Part shown: piece by piece, positions 7,039 through 14,995 of the stretch | Layout: each line of letters opens with the position of its first letter | How positions within the stretch are numbered: the first letter of the stretch is position 1 | From: Methanobacteriota archaeon | Lineage (GTDB): Archaea; Thermoplasmatota; E2; JACPAO01; JAHWKR01 | NCBI GenBank assembly: GCA_019347805.1 | Contig: JAHWKR010000028.1 | Location: forward strand, 1-41,966 | DNA: 41,966 nt | Direction: 5' to 3' | Program-made: the position numbers and the translations under genes | Notes under the pieces: generated by a model | What the model saw: the letters and a program-made list of their open reading frames with translations, nothing else | What the model was told of the DNA's origin: nothing | The model's database searches: none

Positions 7039-7521
7039 ATGCGCCTCGAGCGATGCCTCGCCATCCTGCTCCTTGTCGCCCTCGCCACCGTCCCGGCGGC
7101 GCTCGCCCACAGTGGAGATGACGACCATTCCCTCGATTCGCGCGACCTCGAGCGCGGATTCTCCTACAAGTACTGGTTCGAGGAGGCGGGGACGCTCGAA
7201 TACGCCTGCACCTACCATCCCGACGAGATGAGCGGGCGTTTCCTCATCCGCGAAGGCGCACCCTCCGACGGTGTCTTCGTCGACCTCCGGGACACACGCC
7301 TGGTGCACAACGACACCGCGATGCTCTTCCTCGAACTGGAGGTCGCCCCTGACGCCTATGTCGAGTTCGTCAACCACGACCAGGACGTGCACCGCATCGC
7401 CCAGACCCGCTTCACCCCGGTGGGGGCCGAAGAATCATCCTCCGCTTCGCTCCCCCTTGCCCTTGCGGCCGGCGTGCTCGGCCTGGTGCTTTTCCTCGGC
7501 CGCCGCCCCGGCGCCCCATGA
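7039..7521 (+). CDS. secreted cupredoxin with permuted copper-ligand order (copy 2)
   Basis: 160 residues, the same length and layout as copy 1: signal peptide (1-23, ending ALAH), then the Cys-His-Met loop first (YACTYHPDEM: C57, H60, M64), and the second histidine region last (VEFVNHDQDVHRIAQ, probable ligand H118). A C-terminal hydrophobic helix (about 137-154) ends with an RR-containing tail. Overall identity to copy 1 looks low outside the motifs, so the duplication is old or the partners differ. It has its own promoter and is probably leaderless. The histidine before the helix is in a less canonical context than in copy 1, so copper binding is likely but less certain. Confidence 0.8.
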   Translation: MRLERCLAILLLVALATVPAALAHSGDDDHSLDSRDLERGFSYKYWFEEAGTLEYACTYHPDEMSGRFLIREGAPSDGVFVDLRDTRLVHNDTAMLFLELEVAPDAYVEFVNHDQDVHRIAQTRFTPVGAEESSSASLPLALAAGVLGLVLFLGRRPGAP

Positions 7522-7549
7522 GGCAGGGGCCTTCGACGTGTCCCCCTCA

Positions 7550-7558
7550 ACTTTTAAG
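7550..7558 (+). promoter_or_regulatory. TATA-like element before 7588 gene
   Basis: ACTTTTAAG is centred about 33 nt before the GTG at 7588 and predicts a start near 7580, giving a very short leader. Confidence 0.5.
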
Positions 7559-7587
7559 AACGACCGCCTCCCATCTCCGTCCGTCCC

Positions 7588-8334
7588 GTGGTGTCCCTAC
7601 CCTTTTTCAAGCTCGACGAGAAACGCCTGTGGCAGGCCATCGGGATCGTCCTCGGCGTCTCGCTCGTCCTGATCTTCGCGGCCGTCCAATCGAGCTGGTG
7701 GACCGCCTCGTTCTACCCGGACAACACGCAGGAGGCGCGCGGCGAGTTCAGCTTCGACGGACGGGACCTGCAACTCTACCGCAACGGCGAGGAAGCCGCT
7801 TGTCCCCTGGTCGTGTGCGGCGAACGGCCCTACACCGACGGCAGCGCTCTCGGCACGGTGATGGACCGCACCGAGATGTTCGTGACGTTGGGGCTCATCG
7901 GCCTCGTCATCTATGTCGGCATGCTGCTCGGCCTCTACCACGGCAAGTTGCACAACACCCGCCTGGTCCTCGGCACCGGCTTCGCATCGCTCGCCGCGCT
8001 CCTGGTGGGCCTGTTCTGGTTCACCTTCACGGTCGGCGAAGCGGGCGTCCAGGAGGTCGAACGGGTCTTCGACGCCTACGCGGCACAAAGCGGCGGCGTC
8101 CCGCGCCCCGAGCCCAAGTTCTGGGGCACCCAGGACATCGCGGGCAACGAACTCGAGACGGCGCCCGGCCTCGGCTGGCTGTTCGCCATCCTCGGCGCCC
8201 TGAACCTCGCCCTCGGCACGGTCCTCCTCTACCATTTCCCCGAGGAGAGCGACGATACGGCCGGATACGCGGTCGAGGAAGAGACGGCGGAGACCTCATC
8301 GCCGGGCCGCCTGGCCGCCTCCCGTGATGGATAG
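7588..8334 (+). CDS. membrane protein with four helices, unknown function
   Basis: 248 residues; start GTG at 7588, with an adjacent GTG at 7591 equally possible. Predicted helices lie near residues 16-36, 95-115, 130-150 and 195-215. Between helices 1 and 2 is a polar, probably external loop with two cysteines (ACPLVVCGERPYTDG) that could form a disulfide; a second loop lies between helices 3 and 4. The cytoplasmic tail is acidic. I do not recognise a family. It follows the cupredoxin genes on the same strand but has its own TATA element, so membership in a respiratory module is only suggested by position. Confidence 0.75.
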   Translation: MVSLPFFKLDEKRLWQAIGIVLGVSLVLIFAAVQSSWWTASFYPDNTQEARGEFSFDGRDLQLYRNGEEAACPLVVCGERPYTDGSALGTVMDRTEMFVTLGLIGLVIYVGMLLGLYHGKLHNTRLVLGTGFASLAALLVGLFWFTFTVGEAGVQEVERVFDAYAAQSGGVPRPEPKFWGTQDIAGNELETAPGLGWLFAILGALNLALGTVLLYHFPEESDDTAGYAVEEETAETSSPGRLAASRDG

Positions 8335-8410
8335 AACCAGCGCGCCCTCACGGATCCGGGCGTGAAAAGAAGGACGGGAAGAGGGGGGAAGACCAGGATC
8401 GGGTCTCGGC

Positions 8411-8926
8411 TCAGACGCCGTACTCGATGGTGATGACGCCGTTCGTGCCGCTGCAGACAGCGCCGGTCGCGGGATCGACGTCGAAGGCACGCACGTAGAC
8501 CTTCATGATCGGCTTTGCCCCGTCGTCGACAAAGGGCAAGGTACCGCCAGCGGCACCACAGCCGTTGACGCGGTAGTCGCGGTCGCCGCACGAACCGGAG
8601 ACGCAGCCGTCGCCGTCGACGTCGACCGTGATCGTGATGGAAGGATCGACGGGCAGAACATCTGTCGCCGACATGAGGAAATCGGTCCCTTCGTAGCCTT
8701 CGTAGTCGATGCAGGGGCCGTTCCGCACCGTCCCGTGGAGCGCCTCGAGGGACTCTTGGTCGCAGACCAGGACGCCGAAGCCGAAGATGCCCCGGATGAC
8801 GAAGCTCGACGGCATGTCATAGGGGTGACTCTCATTGACGGTCGCGGTCGCAGGGCCGCCGGAGAGAAGCCCGGTGAGACCGAGGACGGAGAGGAGAAGG
8901 ATGGCGTTACGGATTGCGCTAGACAT
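8411..8926 (-). CDS. small secreted protein of a three-member paralogous family (copy A)
   Basis: 171 residues with a signal peptide of about 29 residues (ending ATATV). The mature part has a calcium-loop-like DVDGDGCVSG and ends with the family signature GAVCSGTNGVITIEYGV. The two genes at 14992-16208 share the tail pattern GAVC-x(3)-x-G-(E/V)-x-T and an internal GCG segment, so the three are diverged paralogues. Six or more cysteines in a secreted protein suggest disulfide bonding. Function is unknown. A TATA element at 8964-8972 on this strand and AGGTGG ahead of the ATG support the start. Convergent with the preceding plus-strand gene. Confidence 0.75.
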   Translation of the reverse strand: MSSAIRNAILLLSVLGLTGLLSGGPATATVNESHPYDMPSSFVIRGIFGFGVLVCDQESLEALHGTVRNGPCIDYEGYEGTDFLMSATDVLPVDPSITITVDVDGDGCVSGSCGDRDYRVNGCGAAGGTLPFVDDGAKPIMKVYVRAFDVDPATGAVCSGTNGVITIEYGV

Positions 8927-8963
8927 TGAGGACCACCTAAGTTAGGGTTCCCGAAAAAGCTCG

Positions 8964-8972
8964 ACTATATCA
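8964..8972 (-). promoter_or_regulatory. TATA box for 8926 gene
   Basis: TGATATAGT on the minus strand is centred about 42 nt from the ATG at 8926. The predicted 17-nt leader contains AGGTGG, a plausible ribosome-binding site. Confidence 0.55.
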
Positions 8973-9096
8973 GTTTTTTGACCCCCTTCTCGACATTTCA
9001 ACCGAGAGGCCCCGCCGTGGCGGGCATCTACAACGAAGAGGCGCCGAACAAGACCCGCTTTCGAAGTGCTTAATCCCGCACATCCCGGTCTTTGGG

Positions 9097-9531
9097 GTGT
9101 CGGCGACCCCGACGGTGACCCCCATGAAGGCTCCTACCTCCGCACCCCACAAGACCTCGCGCTCCGACACCGCCCGCAACTGGCTCGTCGCCGCCCGCGT
9201 CCCCGGCATCACATTCGCCCTCGCCGCGTTGCTCCTTCCGACCGCCGCCGCCGGAGCCCTCGCCCCCGGGACGCTGGACACCGCCCTCGTGGACCTACCC
9301 GTCCCCGATGAGGCCGGGGCCCCCGCCGACACAATCCCCTCTGGAGCGGCCGAAGACGAGGCCTCGGCCGCGCCTCCGGCCGCCTCCACCGCCTACCAAC
9401 GCGCGACCGGCCACATGCCCTTCACCACCGGACAGAAGCTCACTCCCGAAGAGATCGCCTGGTTCCAGGCCGAGGCAGAAGAACTGCGTGCCCAGGGTGT
9501 ACTCCGCGGCCACGCCGTGTGGAGCCATTGA
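9097..9531 (+). CDS. small exported protein, unknown
   Basis: 144 residues from the GTG at 9097, placed by a TATA-like GCTTAATCC centred 25 nt upstream; in-frame GTG 9115 and ATG 9124 are alternatives. A hydrophobic segment (about residues 34-54, ending AAAGALA) is a signal or anchor. A proline/alanine-rich linker follows, then a short helical region with FTTGQKLTPEEIAWFQAEAEELRAQG. I recognise no family. G/C-ended codons throughout and the promoter spacing favour a real gene, but it is small and the composition is simple. Confidence 0.5.
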   Translation: MSATPTVTPMKAPTSAPHKTSRSDTARNWLVAARVPGITFALAALLLPTAAAGALAPGTLDTALVDLPVPDEAGAPADTIPSGAAEDEASAAPPAASTAYQRATGHMPFTTGQKLTPEEIAWFQAEAEELRAQGVLRGHAVWSH

Positions 9532-9659
9532 GGCCGCCCGGCGCCCATTCCGCGCCTTCCCGTCCACCCCGCTCCGCACACCGCCTCCACCCCTACCTTA
9601 TCCACCTCGCCAACTTTTTAACGGGACCCCCGTTTGGACGCCCCGCCCCCCAGAAGAGA

Positions 9660-9668
9660 CTTTTATAC
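9660..9668 (+). promoter_or_regulatory. TATA box of the FAD oxidoreductase
   Basis: CTTTTATAC is centred 37 nt before the ATG at 9701 and predicts a leader of about 12 nt. It argues against longer in-frame starts upstream. A second AT-rich stretch (ACTTTTTAACG, about 9612-9622) could be an alternative promoter. Confidence 0.55.
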
Positions 9669-9700
9669 TCTTCCGTTGGGCCGGCGCTCGAGGGTCCGTC

Positions 9701-12700
9701 ATGCGGCTATACCATGATGACAAGGTGAAACTGAAAGAGATGTTCGGGCACCGGGTCCGCTTCGACGCAGCGGAAGCGCGCCTCTACAGCCAGGACATCT
9801 CCAACCCGCCCGCGCCCATCAAGATGATGCTGAAGACCACCCCACAGGCCGTCGTCTTCCCGAAGAATCCGGACGAAGTGGTCGACCTCGTACGGTTCGC
9901 CAACGACCGTGGTGTCCCGCTTGTTCCCCGCGGCGGCGGAACGGCCGGCTACGGCGGTGCCATGCCGGTGCGCGGCGGCATCGTCATCGACATGTCCGAG
10001 ATGTCCGAGACGCTCCAGCTCTCCGGCGACGGCAACGCCGCCCGCATCGGCGCCGGCATGACATTCCTCGACGCCGAGGTCCGCCTCAAGGCGCACGGCA
10101 AGGCGCTCCGCATCATGCCCACCTCCGCCCCCGTCGCCACGATCGGCGGCTGGGTCGCCCAAGGCGGCGCCGGTCTCGGCTCCAACCGCTACGGCTGGAC
10201 CGCTGACGTCGTCGAGGCCGTCACCCTCGTCCTTCCGAGCGGCGAGGTGCGCAGCTTCAGCGGCGCCGAACTCGACGTCGTCCTCGACATGGAGGGCATC
10301 ACCGGCATCATCACCGACGTCACCCTCAAGGTGCGCGACGACACCCCGCTCGTGCCGCTCCTTGCCACCTATCCCGACGTCGTCAAGCTGCAGGAGGGCG
10401 TCGTCCGCCTGCGCCGCGCGCTCCCCCTCTGGACCCTCCTCGTCCACAACCCCGAGTTCAACGCCCTGCGCCAGGAGACGACCGGACAGAAGACCATCCC
10501 GAAAGGCCAGTTCAGCGTCGTCATGGCCATCGAGAAGGACCAGTTCGACGCAAGCGGCGGCCGCAAGGAGGTCGAAGCCATCGTCAAGGACAGCGGCGGC
10601 AACCTCCTCGACGACAAGAAGGCGCAGGGCGAATGGGACCTGCGTTTCGCGCTCTTCCGCGGCAAACGCCTCGGCCCGAGCATGATCCCCGGCGAGGCCG
10701 TCGTCCCCACCGAGCGCATCGGTGAATCGGCCGCGCGCATCAAGAAAGCGGTCAAGGCGGACCCGTTGTCGATGGAAGGCATCGTCTGCGGCAGGGAGAC
10801 CATCTGGTTCTGCTACGCCCTCGACGACGAGCGCCGCAAGGAGCATCCCGCCGCGTTCGGCGCCGCCGTCGCCGTGCTCGATGCCGCGAAATCGGTCGGC
10901 GGCCGCTCGCTCGGCACCGGCGTCTACCTCTCCACCGAAGCGGGCCGCATCTTCAGCGAGGACCGCATCGCGCTCGTCAAGGAGTTCAAGAACGCCGTCG
11001 ACGAACACGGCATCATGAACCCGGGCAAGGTGTTCGGAGCCTCCGTCCGCTTCCAACCCAGCTGGGCCCCCGGGCCCTCCGTGGCGCAACTCATCGCCCC
11101 CGGCAATCCGATGCTGAAGATGGTCCACGGCAGTTCCTTCGTGCGCTACCAACGCCCGGAAGAATCGCGCAATGCCGCAAAACGCGCCCTCGCCGTGGCC
11201 CTCGGCAAGGCGACCGGTGGCGATTTCGGCGCCAAATGGGGCTGGGACCTCGTCGCCGCCGACGTCGACAAGAACATCCGCTGGTCCACCGCGTCGGCAC
11301 GCGCGTTCAAGGCGCTCTCCTCGAGCCCCGCCGGCTGGGTGCTCTGGGCCAAGGACTACGCCGTCCACGGCAGACCGTTCACCCCCCACATGTGGGCCAT
11401 GCTGAACGGCGAAGGCCTCGCCACCGGCGCCGACCTTGCGAGCGAGATGGGCATCCCCTACTCGCAGATCTTCCTCGACCTCAAACAACACCTCCACGGC
11501 CAGGGCTTCCGGCCGCTTCCTGCGCAACGGCGCATCCTCGCCGAGCTCGAGAAGACCGGCAACCAGTACGGCGAACCGAACGAGCAGCGCGCCGAATGGG
11601 CCGAAGCCTACGACCTCCCGGCAAAAGGCGACGTCCTCCTCTTCCTCGACGACCTGGTGTCGTTCCGCCGCCCCGCGAGCGCCGCCAACGCCGTCGAGAT
11701 CCTCAAGCGGGCCGGCATCCAGCCCGCCTACCTCGGCAAGGAAGAACGCAGCTCGGGCGCGGTCGCCCTGCACATGGGCCGCCGCGACGACGCCATCGCG
11801 CTCGCCAAGCACAACATCGAGGCCATCAAGAAGACCGGCGCCAAGGAAGTGGTGGTCCCCGACGTCTACGCCTACCACGTCCTCAAGAACGACTATCCCG
11901 GCTTCGCCCAGGAACTCGGCCTCGACTGGAAGGTCAAGGTCTACCATCTCGTGGAATACACCGCCAAGCTCATCGACGACGGCAAGCTCGAAAAAGGCGG
12001 CGCGGTCAACGCCAAAGTGACCATCCACGATGCTCCTGTCCTGAGCGCGAACGGCATCGACCCCGCCACCGTGCGCAAGACCCTCGAATGGATCCCCGGG
12101 ATCACCCTCGTCGAGATGCCCCACCACGGCGAACGCTCCTACGACCTTGGCCTTTCCGGCGGCGTCCCCGAGGCCTATCCCGAGATCCCCGACACCGTCG
12201 CCCGCCAGCGCGTCGCCGAGGCCCGTGGCGTCGAGGCGGAATGGATCATGAGCCCCTGTCCCGCCAGCGAACTGCTCCTGCAGCGCACGAGCGAACGGCT
12301 CGCCAGCGAGGAAGACCACGAAGGCCGCCCCTCCCTCGGCGCCTTCGACGACAAGGTTCAAGAAGGAGAGACGGGAACCGAGGCCCCGCGAGCCACCGAA
12401 GAGGTGGCCGAGGAGGACGACTCCGTGAGCGAACAAGAGACCGTCCAGGCAGACAGCCAGAAGAAGAGCACCGGCTCTGACGCCCCCGCCATGGTGGTCG
12501 GCGTGACCGACTTCGCGGGCCTCGTCATGGCGAGCCTGCGCAGCACGGCGGCGCCCGAGATCGAGACCGTCGCCCCCGCACCGGTCGAGCCCGGTGTCGA
12601 GACCGAGACGGCCGCCCCCGTGGCGGCGGCACCGACCTCCGCCGAGGTCGCCTACGTGCACGTGCCGGATTGCATCGCATGCCACGCCTGCGAAGAGGAA

Positions 12701-12856
12701 TGCCCCTCGGACGCCATCGCGGTCGAGGACCACTCCGTCATCGACCCCGACATCTGCAACGCCTGCAACGCCTGCGTCCCGGTGTGCCCGACGAACTGCA
12801 TCTCGCTGCAACCGCGGAGCGGCTACATGCAGCTCGAGTTCGCCATCACCAAGTAG
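9701..12856 (+). CDS. FAD oxidoreductase (GlcD-like) fused to cysteine-less HdrB/GlcF-like domain and 2x[4Fe-4S] ferredoxin
   Basis: 1051 residues. Residues about 45-215 are a PCMH-type FAD domain (VPRGGGTAGYGG; GGWVAQGGAGLGSNRYG). A GlcD/lactate-dehydrogenase-like C-terminal cap ends at GIMNPGKVFG (about 437). Residues about 600-870 align by eye with the HdrB/GlcF CCG domain, but its cysteines are replaced: EERSSGA for EERCCG, VPDVYAYHVLKNDYP for xCPxCYHxxKxDYP, and DLGLSGG for CCGxGGG. The usual CxxCxxC segment before this domain is also missing. An acidic linker (about 880-980) leads to a two-cluster ferredoxin, CIACHACEEECP (from C990) and CNACNACVPVCP (from C1019). Likely role: flavin-dependent oxidation of a 2-hydroxyacid-type substrate, passing electrons to the ferredoxin; substrate unknown. 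No signal peptide, so cytoplasmic. Confidence 0.88.
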   Translation: MRLYHDDKVKLKEMFGHRVRFDAAEARLYSQDISNPPAPIKMMLKTTPQAVVFPKNPDEVVDLVRFANDRGVPLVPRGGGTAGYGGAMPVRGGIVIDMSEMSETLQLSGDGNAARIGAGMTFLDAEVRLKAHGKALRIMPTSAPVATIGGWVAQGGAGLGSNRYGWTADVVEAVTLVLPSGEVRSFSGAELDVVLDMEGITGIITDVTLKVRDDTPLVPLLATYPDVVKLQEGVVRLRRALPLWTLLVHNPEFNALRQETTGQKTIPKGQFSVVMAIEKDQFDASGGRKEVEAIVKDSGGNLLDDKKAQGEWDLRFALFRGKRLGPSMIPGEAVVPTERIGESAARIKKAVKADPLSMEGIVCGRETIWFCYALDDERRKEHPAAFGAAVAVLDAAKSVGGRSLGTGVYLSTEAGRIFSEDRIALVKEFKNAVDEHGIMNPGKVFGASVRFQPSWAPGPSVAQLIAPGNPMLKMVHGSSFVRYQRPEESRNAAKRALAVALGKATGGDFGAKWGWDLVAADVDKNIRWSTASARAFKALSSSPAGWVLWAKDYAVHGRPFTPHMWAMLNGEGLATGADLASEMGIPYSQIFLDLKQHLHGQGFRPLPAQRRILAELEKTGNQYGEPNEQRAEWAEAYDLPAKGDVLLFLDDLVSFRRPASAANAVEILKRAGIQPAYLGKEERSSGAVALHMGRRDDAIALAKHNIEAIKKTGAKEVVVPDVYAYHVLKNDYPGFAQELGLDWKVKVYHLVEYTAKLIDDGKLEKGGAVNAKVTIHDAPVLSANGIDPATVRKTLEWIPGITLVEMPHHGERSYDLGLSGGVPEAYPEIPDTVARQRVAEARGVEAEWIMSPCPASELLLQRTSERLASEEDHEGRPSLGAFDDKVQEGETGTEAPRATEEVAEEDDSVSEQETVQADSQKKSTGSDAPAMVVGVTDFAGLVMASLRSTAAPEIETVAPAPVEPGVETETAAPVAAAPTSAEVAYVHVPDCIACHACEEECPSDAIAVEDHSVIDPDICNACNACVPVCPTNCISLQPRSGYMQLEFAITK

Positions 12857-12889
12857 TGCGTCCTCGTCGCGTCCTCTTCCCCCTCTCCC
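12857..12889. terminator. pyrimidine-rich convergent gap
   Basis: This 33-nt space between convergent genes is almost all C and T on the plus strand (CCTCTTCCCCCTCTCCC). It is a plausible termination region for the plus-strand gene; nothing else is seen. Confidence 0.3.
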
Positions 12890-14554
12890 TCATTTCTCCT
12901 TGCCTTTCGGGTCGTCCGGGTCGAAGCCTTCCGGGTACGGCTTGATCGGCCGCCCCTCCGGCGTCAGGTGGTCCCAGTACGGCTGCAGGATGTGCCAAGC
13001 GCCATGGACGTGCGCGCCGTGGCTGTCGATGCCACGGGACAGGTTGCCGAAGTAGAGCGCCTCGACGCGCACCGTGTAATCGACGGCCGGTCCCTGGAGG
13101 AGCGTCAGGTCGAGCACCAGCTCGTCGTCGACCCAATCCTCGAGCGGTCCCTTCCATACCGGGATGCCGGCTGTCTCGATGACGAGCGGGCTCGTGCCCT
13201 CGATGCTCTTCTTGAGGTATCCCGACGCTGCATCGAGACGCAGGAGGGTGAGGTCGTCGTCCTCCTCGAGCCCGAGCGGGTCATCGAACTCGACCACGAT
13301 GCGATAGCCTCCCAGGTTCCAGACGCCGTCGGTCAGGTCCTCGGGGAAGAACAGGTCGAGCGACTCGCGGTCGGGATCGAGGGGCAGCGCCGACCCGGCC
13401 GTGCTCATGAAAAGAGAACCGGTGCGGGCCTCCTTCCGCACGTCGACCGCCTCGGCGGCAGGATACGGGACGAACATCGTCACCCAGGTCGTGGCATAGG
13501 AATCGAGCCCGTCGCGCACCATCAAGCCCACATCGAACACACCACCGGTGTCGAACCGTTTCCATGTCGCGTCCTTGCGGCTTTTCACCCCTTCCTCGAA
13601 GTCCCACGTCCATTCGACGACCGGCACCTGGGTGCCCTTCTGGTCGTACATGTTGCCGTGGCTCTCGCGCCCGTCGAAGAGATAGGGCGTACCGAGCGCC
13701 AAGGCCGACTTGTGCAGGTGCAAGAAGTTCGGTCGATAGACCTCTTCACCCCACGGGTCGATGACCTCGAGATAAGGCGTCGGACGCGCCAACACGTCCG
13801 GAAGGACCTGCGGCCGGTCGCCATGGACACGCCTGTTGGCCGGGTTGTTCTCGTGCGAGAAGGTCTGCTGTCCCACCTTGGCATCGTTGATGTAGATCGA
13901 CACGCCATAATAGAACGTCCGATGCTCGAAGACGTCCCGCCCCTTGACGATGAGCGACTTGCGGATGTCCAGCTCGACATAGAGGTCGACCACCATGCCG
14001 TGCGCGATGGCATGGCGCGCGAGGACCATTCCATGTTGGGTCGCCTCGAACGGCTTCTTCGGCACGTCCACCTCGATCCTCTCGGCGGTGTAGACCGGCT
14101 CACCGTCGACGTTGCCGACGACACGGCGGCGCACAAGCTCGGCCGTCGTCGTGCTCAGTTCGAAGCCCTCCCAGCGCTCCTCTTTCGCGCTCCGGTACTC
14201 GGCCACCTGGACCGCCTTCTTCTCGCGTTCGAGGTATTGCAGGTCGATCGTCTTCCCACCTTGGTCGATCTCCACCATCTGCGTCCCGAGCTGGTCACGC
14301 ACCTGCTTGACAGGTCCCAAGGTGATGTTGTAGTGGATGAAATCCTCCGGCAAGCCCCCGGGCTTGGTGGCGACGAAGTAGCGCACGACACCCTGCACCT
14401 CAGCCTCGGGTCCGAGCGGACGGGTCTTCATCCACTCCGGTCCGATACAGCCGGACAGCGACACGGCAGACAGCAGGACGCACAGGAAGACGACCCGCGC
14501 GAGCGCACGCGCCCGGGACGTCGTATGGACCCTGCGTACGAAGCGTGCGCTCAT
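12890..14554 (-). CDS. large secreted lipoprotein with PKD-like domain
   Basis: 554 residues from the ATG at 14554. A longer in-frame ATG at 14587 overlaps the TATA element, so it would not be in the mRNA. The signal sequence has a twin-R basic start and lipobox LSGC (C36). A polar, beta-rich ectodomain follows. The stretch WTWDFEEG...GVFDVGLMVRDGLDSYATTWVTMFVP (about residues 315-365) looks like a PKD/Ig-like domain. There is no catalytic motif I can recognise and no C-terminal helix, so anchoring would be by lipid. Convergent with the FAD oxidoreductase. Role at the cell surface is unknown. Confidence 0.78.
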   Translation of the reverse strand: MSARFVRRVHTTSRARALARVVFLCVLLSAVSLSGCIGPEWMKTRPLGPEAEVQGVVRYFVATKPGGLPEDFIHYNITLGPVKQVRDQLGTQMVEIDQGGKTIDLQYLEREKKAVQVAEYRSAKEERWEGFELSTTTAELVRRRVVGNVDGEPVYTAERIEVDVPKKPFEATQHGMVLARHAIAHGMVVDLYVELDIRKSLIVKGRDVFEHRTFYYGVSIYINDAKVGQQTFSHENNPANRRVHGDRPQVLPDVLARPTPYLEVIDPWGEEVYRPNFLHLHKSALALGTPYLFDGRESHGNMYDQKGTQVPVVEWTWDFEEGVKSRKDATWKRFDTGGVFDVGLMVRDGLDSYATTWVTMFVPYPAAEAVDVRKEARTGSLFMSTAGSALPLDPDRESLDLFFPEDLTDGVWNLGGYRIVVEFDDPLGLEEDDDLTLLRLDAASGYLKKSIEGTSPLVIETAGIPVWKGPLEDWVDDELVLDLTLLQGPAVDYTVRVEALYFGNLSRGIDSHGAHVHGAWHILQPYWDHLTPEGRPIKPYPEGFDPDDPKGKEK

Positions 14555-14584
14555 TCTGACCCGTGGCTGCGAGAGGAATCTGGT

Positions 14585-14594
14585 CATAAATAGG
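14585..14594 (-). promoter_or_regulatory. TATA box of the PKD-like lipoprotein
   Basis: CCTATTTATG on the minus strand overlaps the upstream ATG at 14587 and lies about 35 nt before the ATG at 14554, which decides the start in favour of 14554. Confidence 0.55.
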
Positions 14595-14758
14595 TTGTCT
14601 CAGAAGCGGGACCGGTGCGGAAAGGCGAGCCCTTCCGCTCCAACAGAGGTGGAGACGAACAAACAGCCATTATGGCGAACAAACGCACCTTGTCTCGAAA
14701 AGCGGTTGTTGTACGGGGCGAACGAGGTCTTCTGCGGTCGTGGACGGCCCGAGCGGCA

Positions 14759-14767
14759 GGCTTATCC
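14759..14767 (+). promoter_or_regulatory. TATA-like element of the 67-residue membrane protein
   Basis: GGCTTATCC is centred about 29 nt before the ATG at 14792, consistent with a nearly leaderless transcript. Confidence 0.45.
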
Positions 14768-14791
14768 TTCGCCGTCCGACTCGACCCCACC

Positions 14792-14995
14792 ATGGCCTCG
14801 GCCGAGACCTTCGTCCTCGTCGCCCTCATCGCGTCCGCCGTCGCGCTGTCGGCCAACGTCCTCTTGTGGATCCCCATCGTAGGCAAGGTGTTCTACCTGG
14901 TCGGGAAGATCCTCCGGGTGGTCGGGTTCATCATCGGACTCATCGACATCTGGGCCATCCTCGCCTGGTACGGCCTTGCCCCCGTGCCGTTCTAG
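14792..14995 (+). CDS. 67-residue two-helix membrane protein
   Basis: 67 residues, almost entirely hydrophobic: helix 1 about 7-29 and helix 2 about 39-61, with a short basic turn (GKVFYLVGKILRVV) between. I recognise no family. The start rests on the TATA-like element about 29 nt upstream. An open frame extends further upstream (to 14615), but that part has a basic, low-complexity translation and lies ahead of the predicted mRNA start. The stop codon overlaps by 4 nt the 3' end of the convergent gene on the other strand. Confidence 0.6.
   Translation: MASAETFVLVALIASAVALSANVLLWIPIVGKVFYLVGKILRVVGFIIGLIDIWAILAWYGLAPVPF

Noticed and set aside
6427-7521. Possibility that the permuted cupredoxins are frameshifted remnants of normal domains
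   Set aside because: Each is one uninterrupted frame of 160 codons with signal peptide, all four ligands once, and a C-terminal anchor; two copies show the same order.
9707-12811. Open frame of 1034 codons on the minus strand opposite the FAD oxidoreductase
   Set aside because: It mirrors the plus-strand gene; its translation is a low-complexity Gly/Asp/His/Val/Leu mix without motifs, a known effect of high-GC third positions.
12968-14593. Open frame of 541 codons on the plus strand opposite the PKD-like lipoprotein
   Set aside because: No promoter, signal or domain; the minus-strand frame has a lipobox, a TATA box and a PKD-like block.
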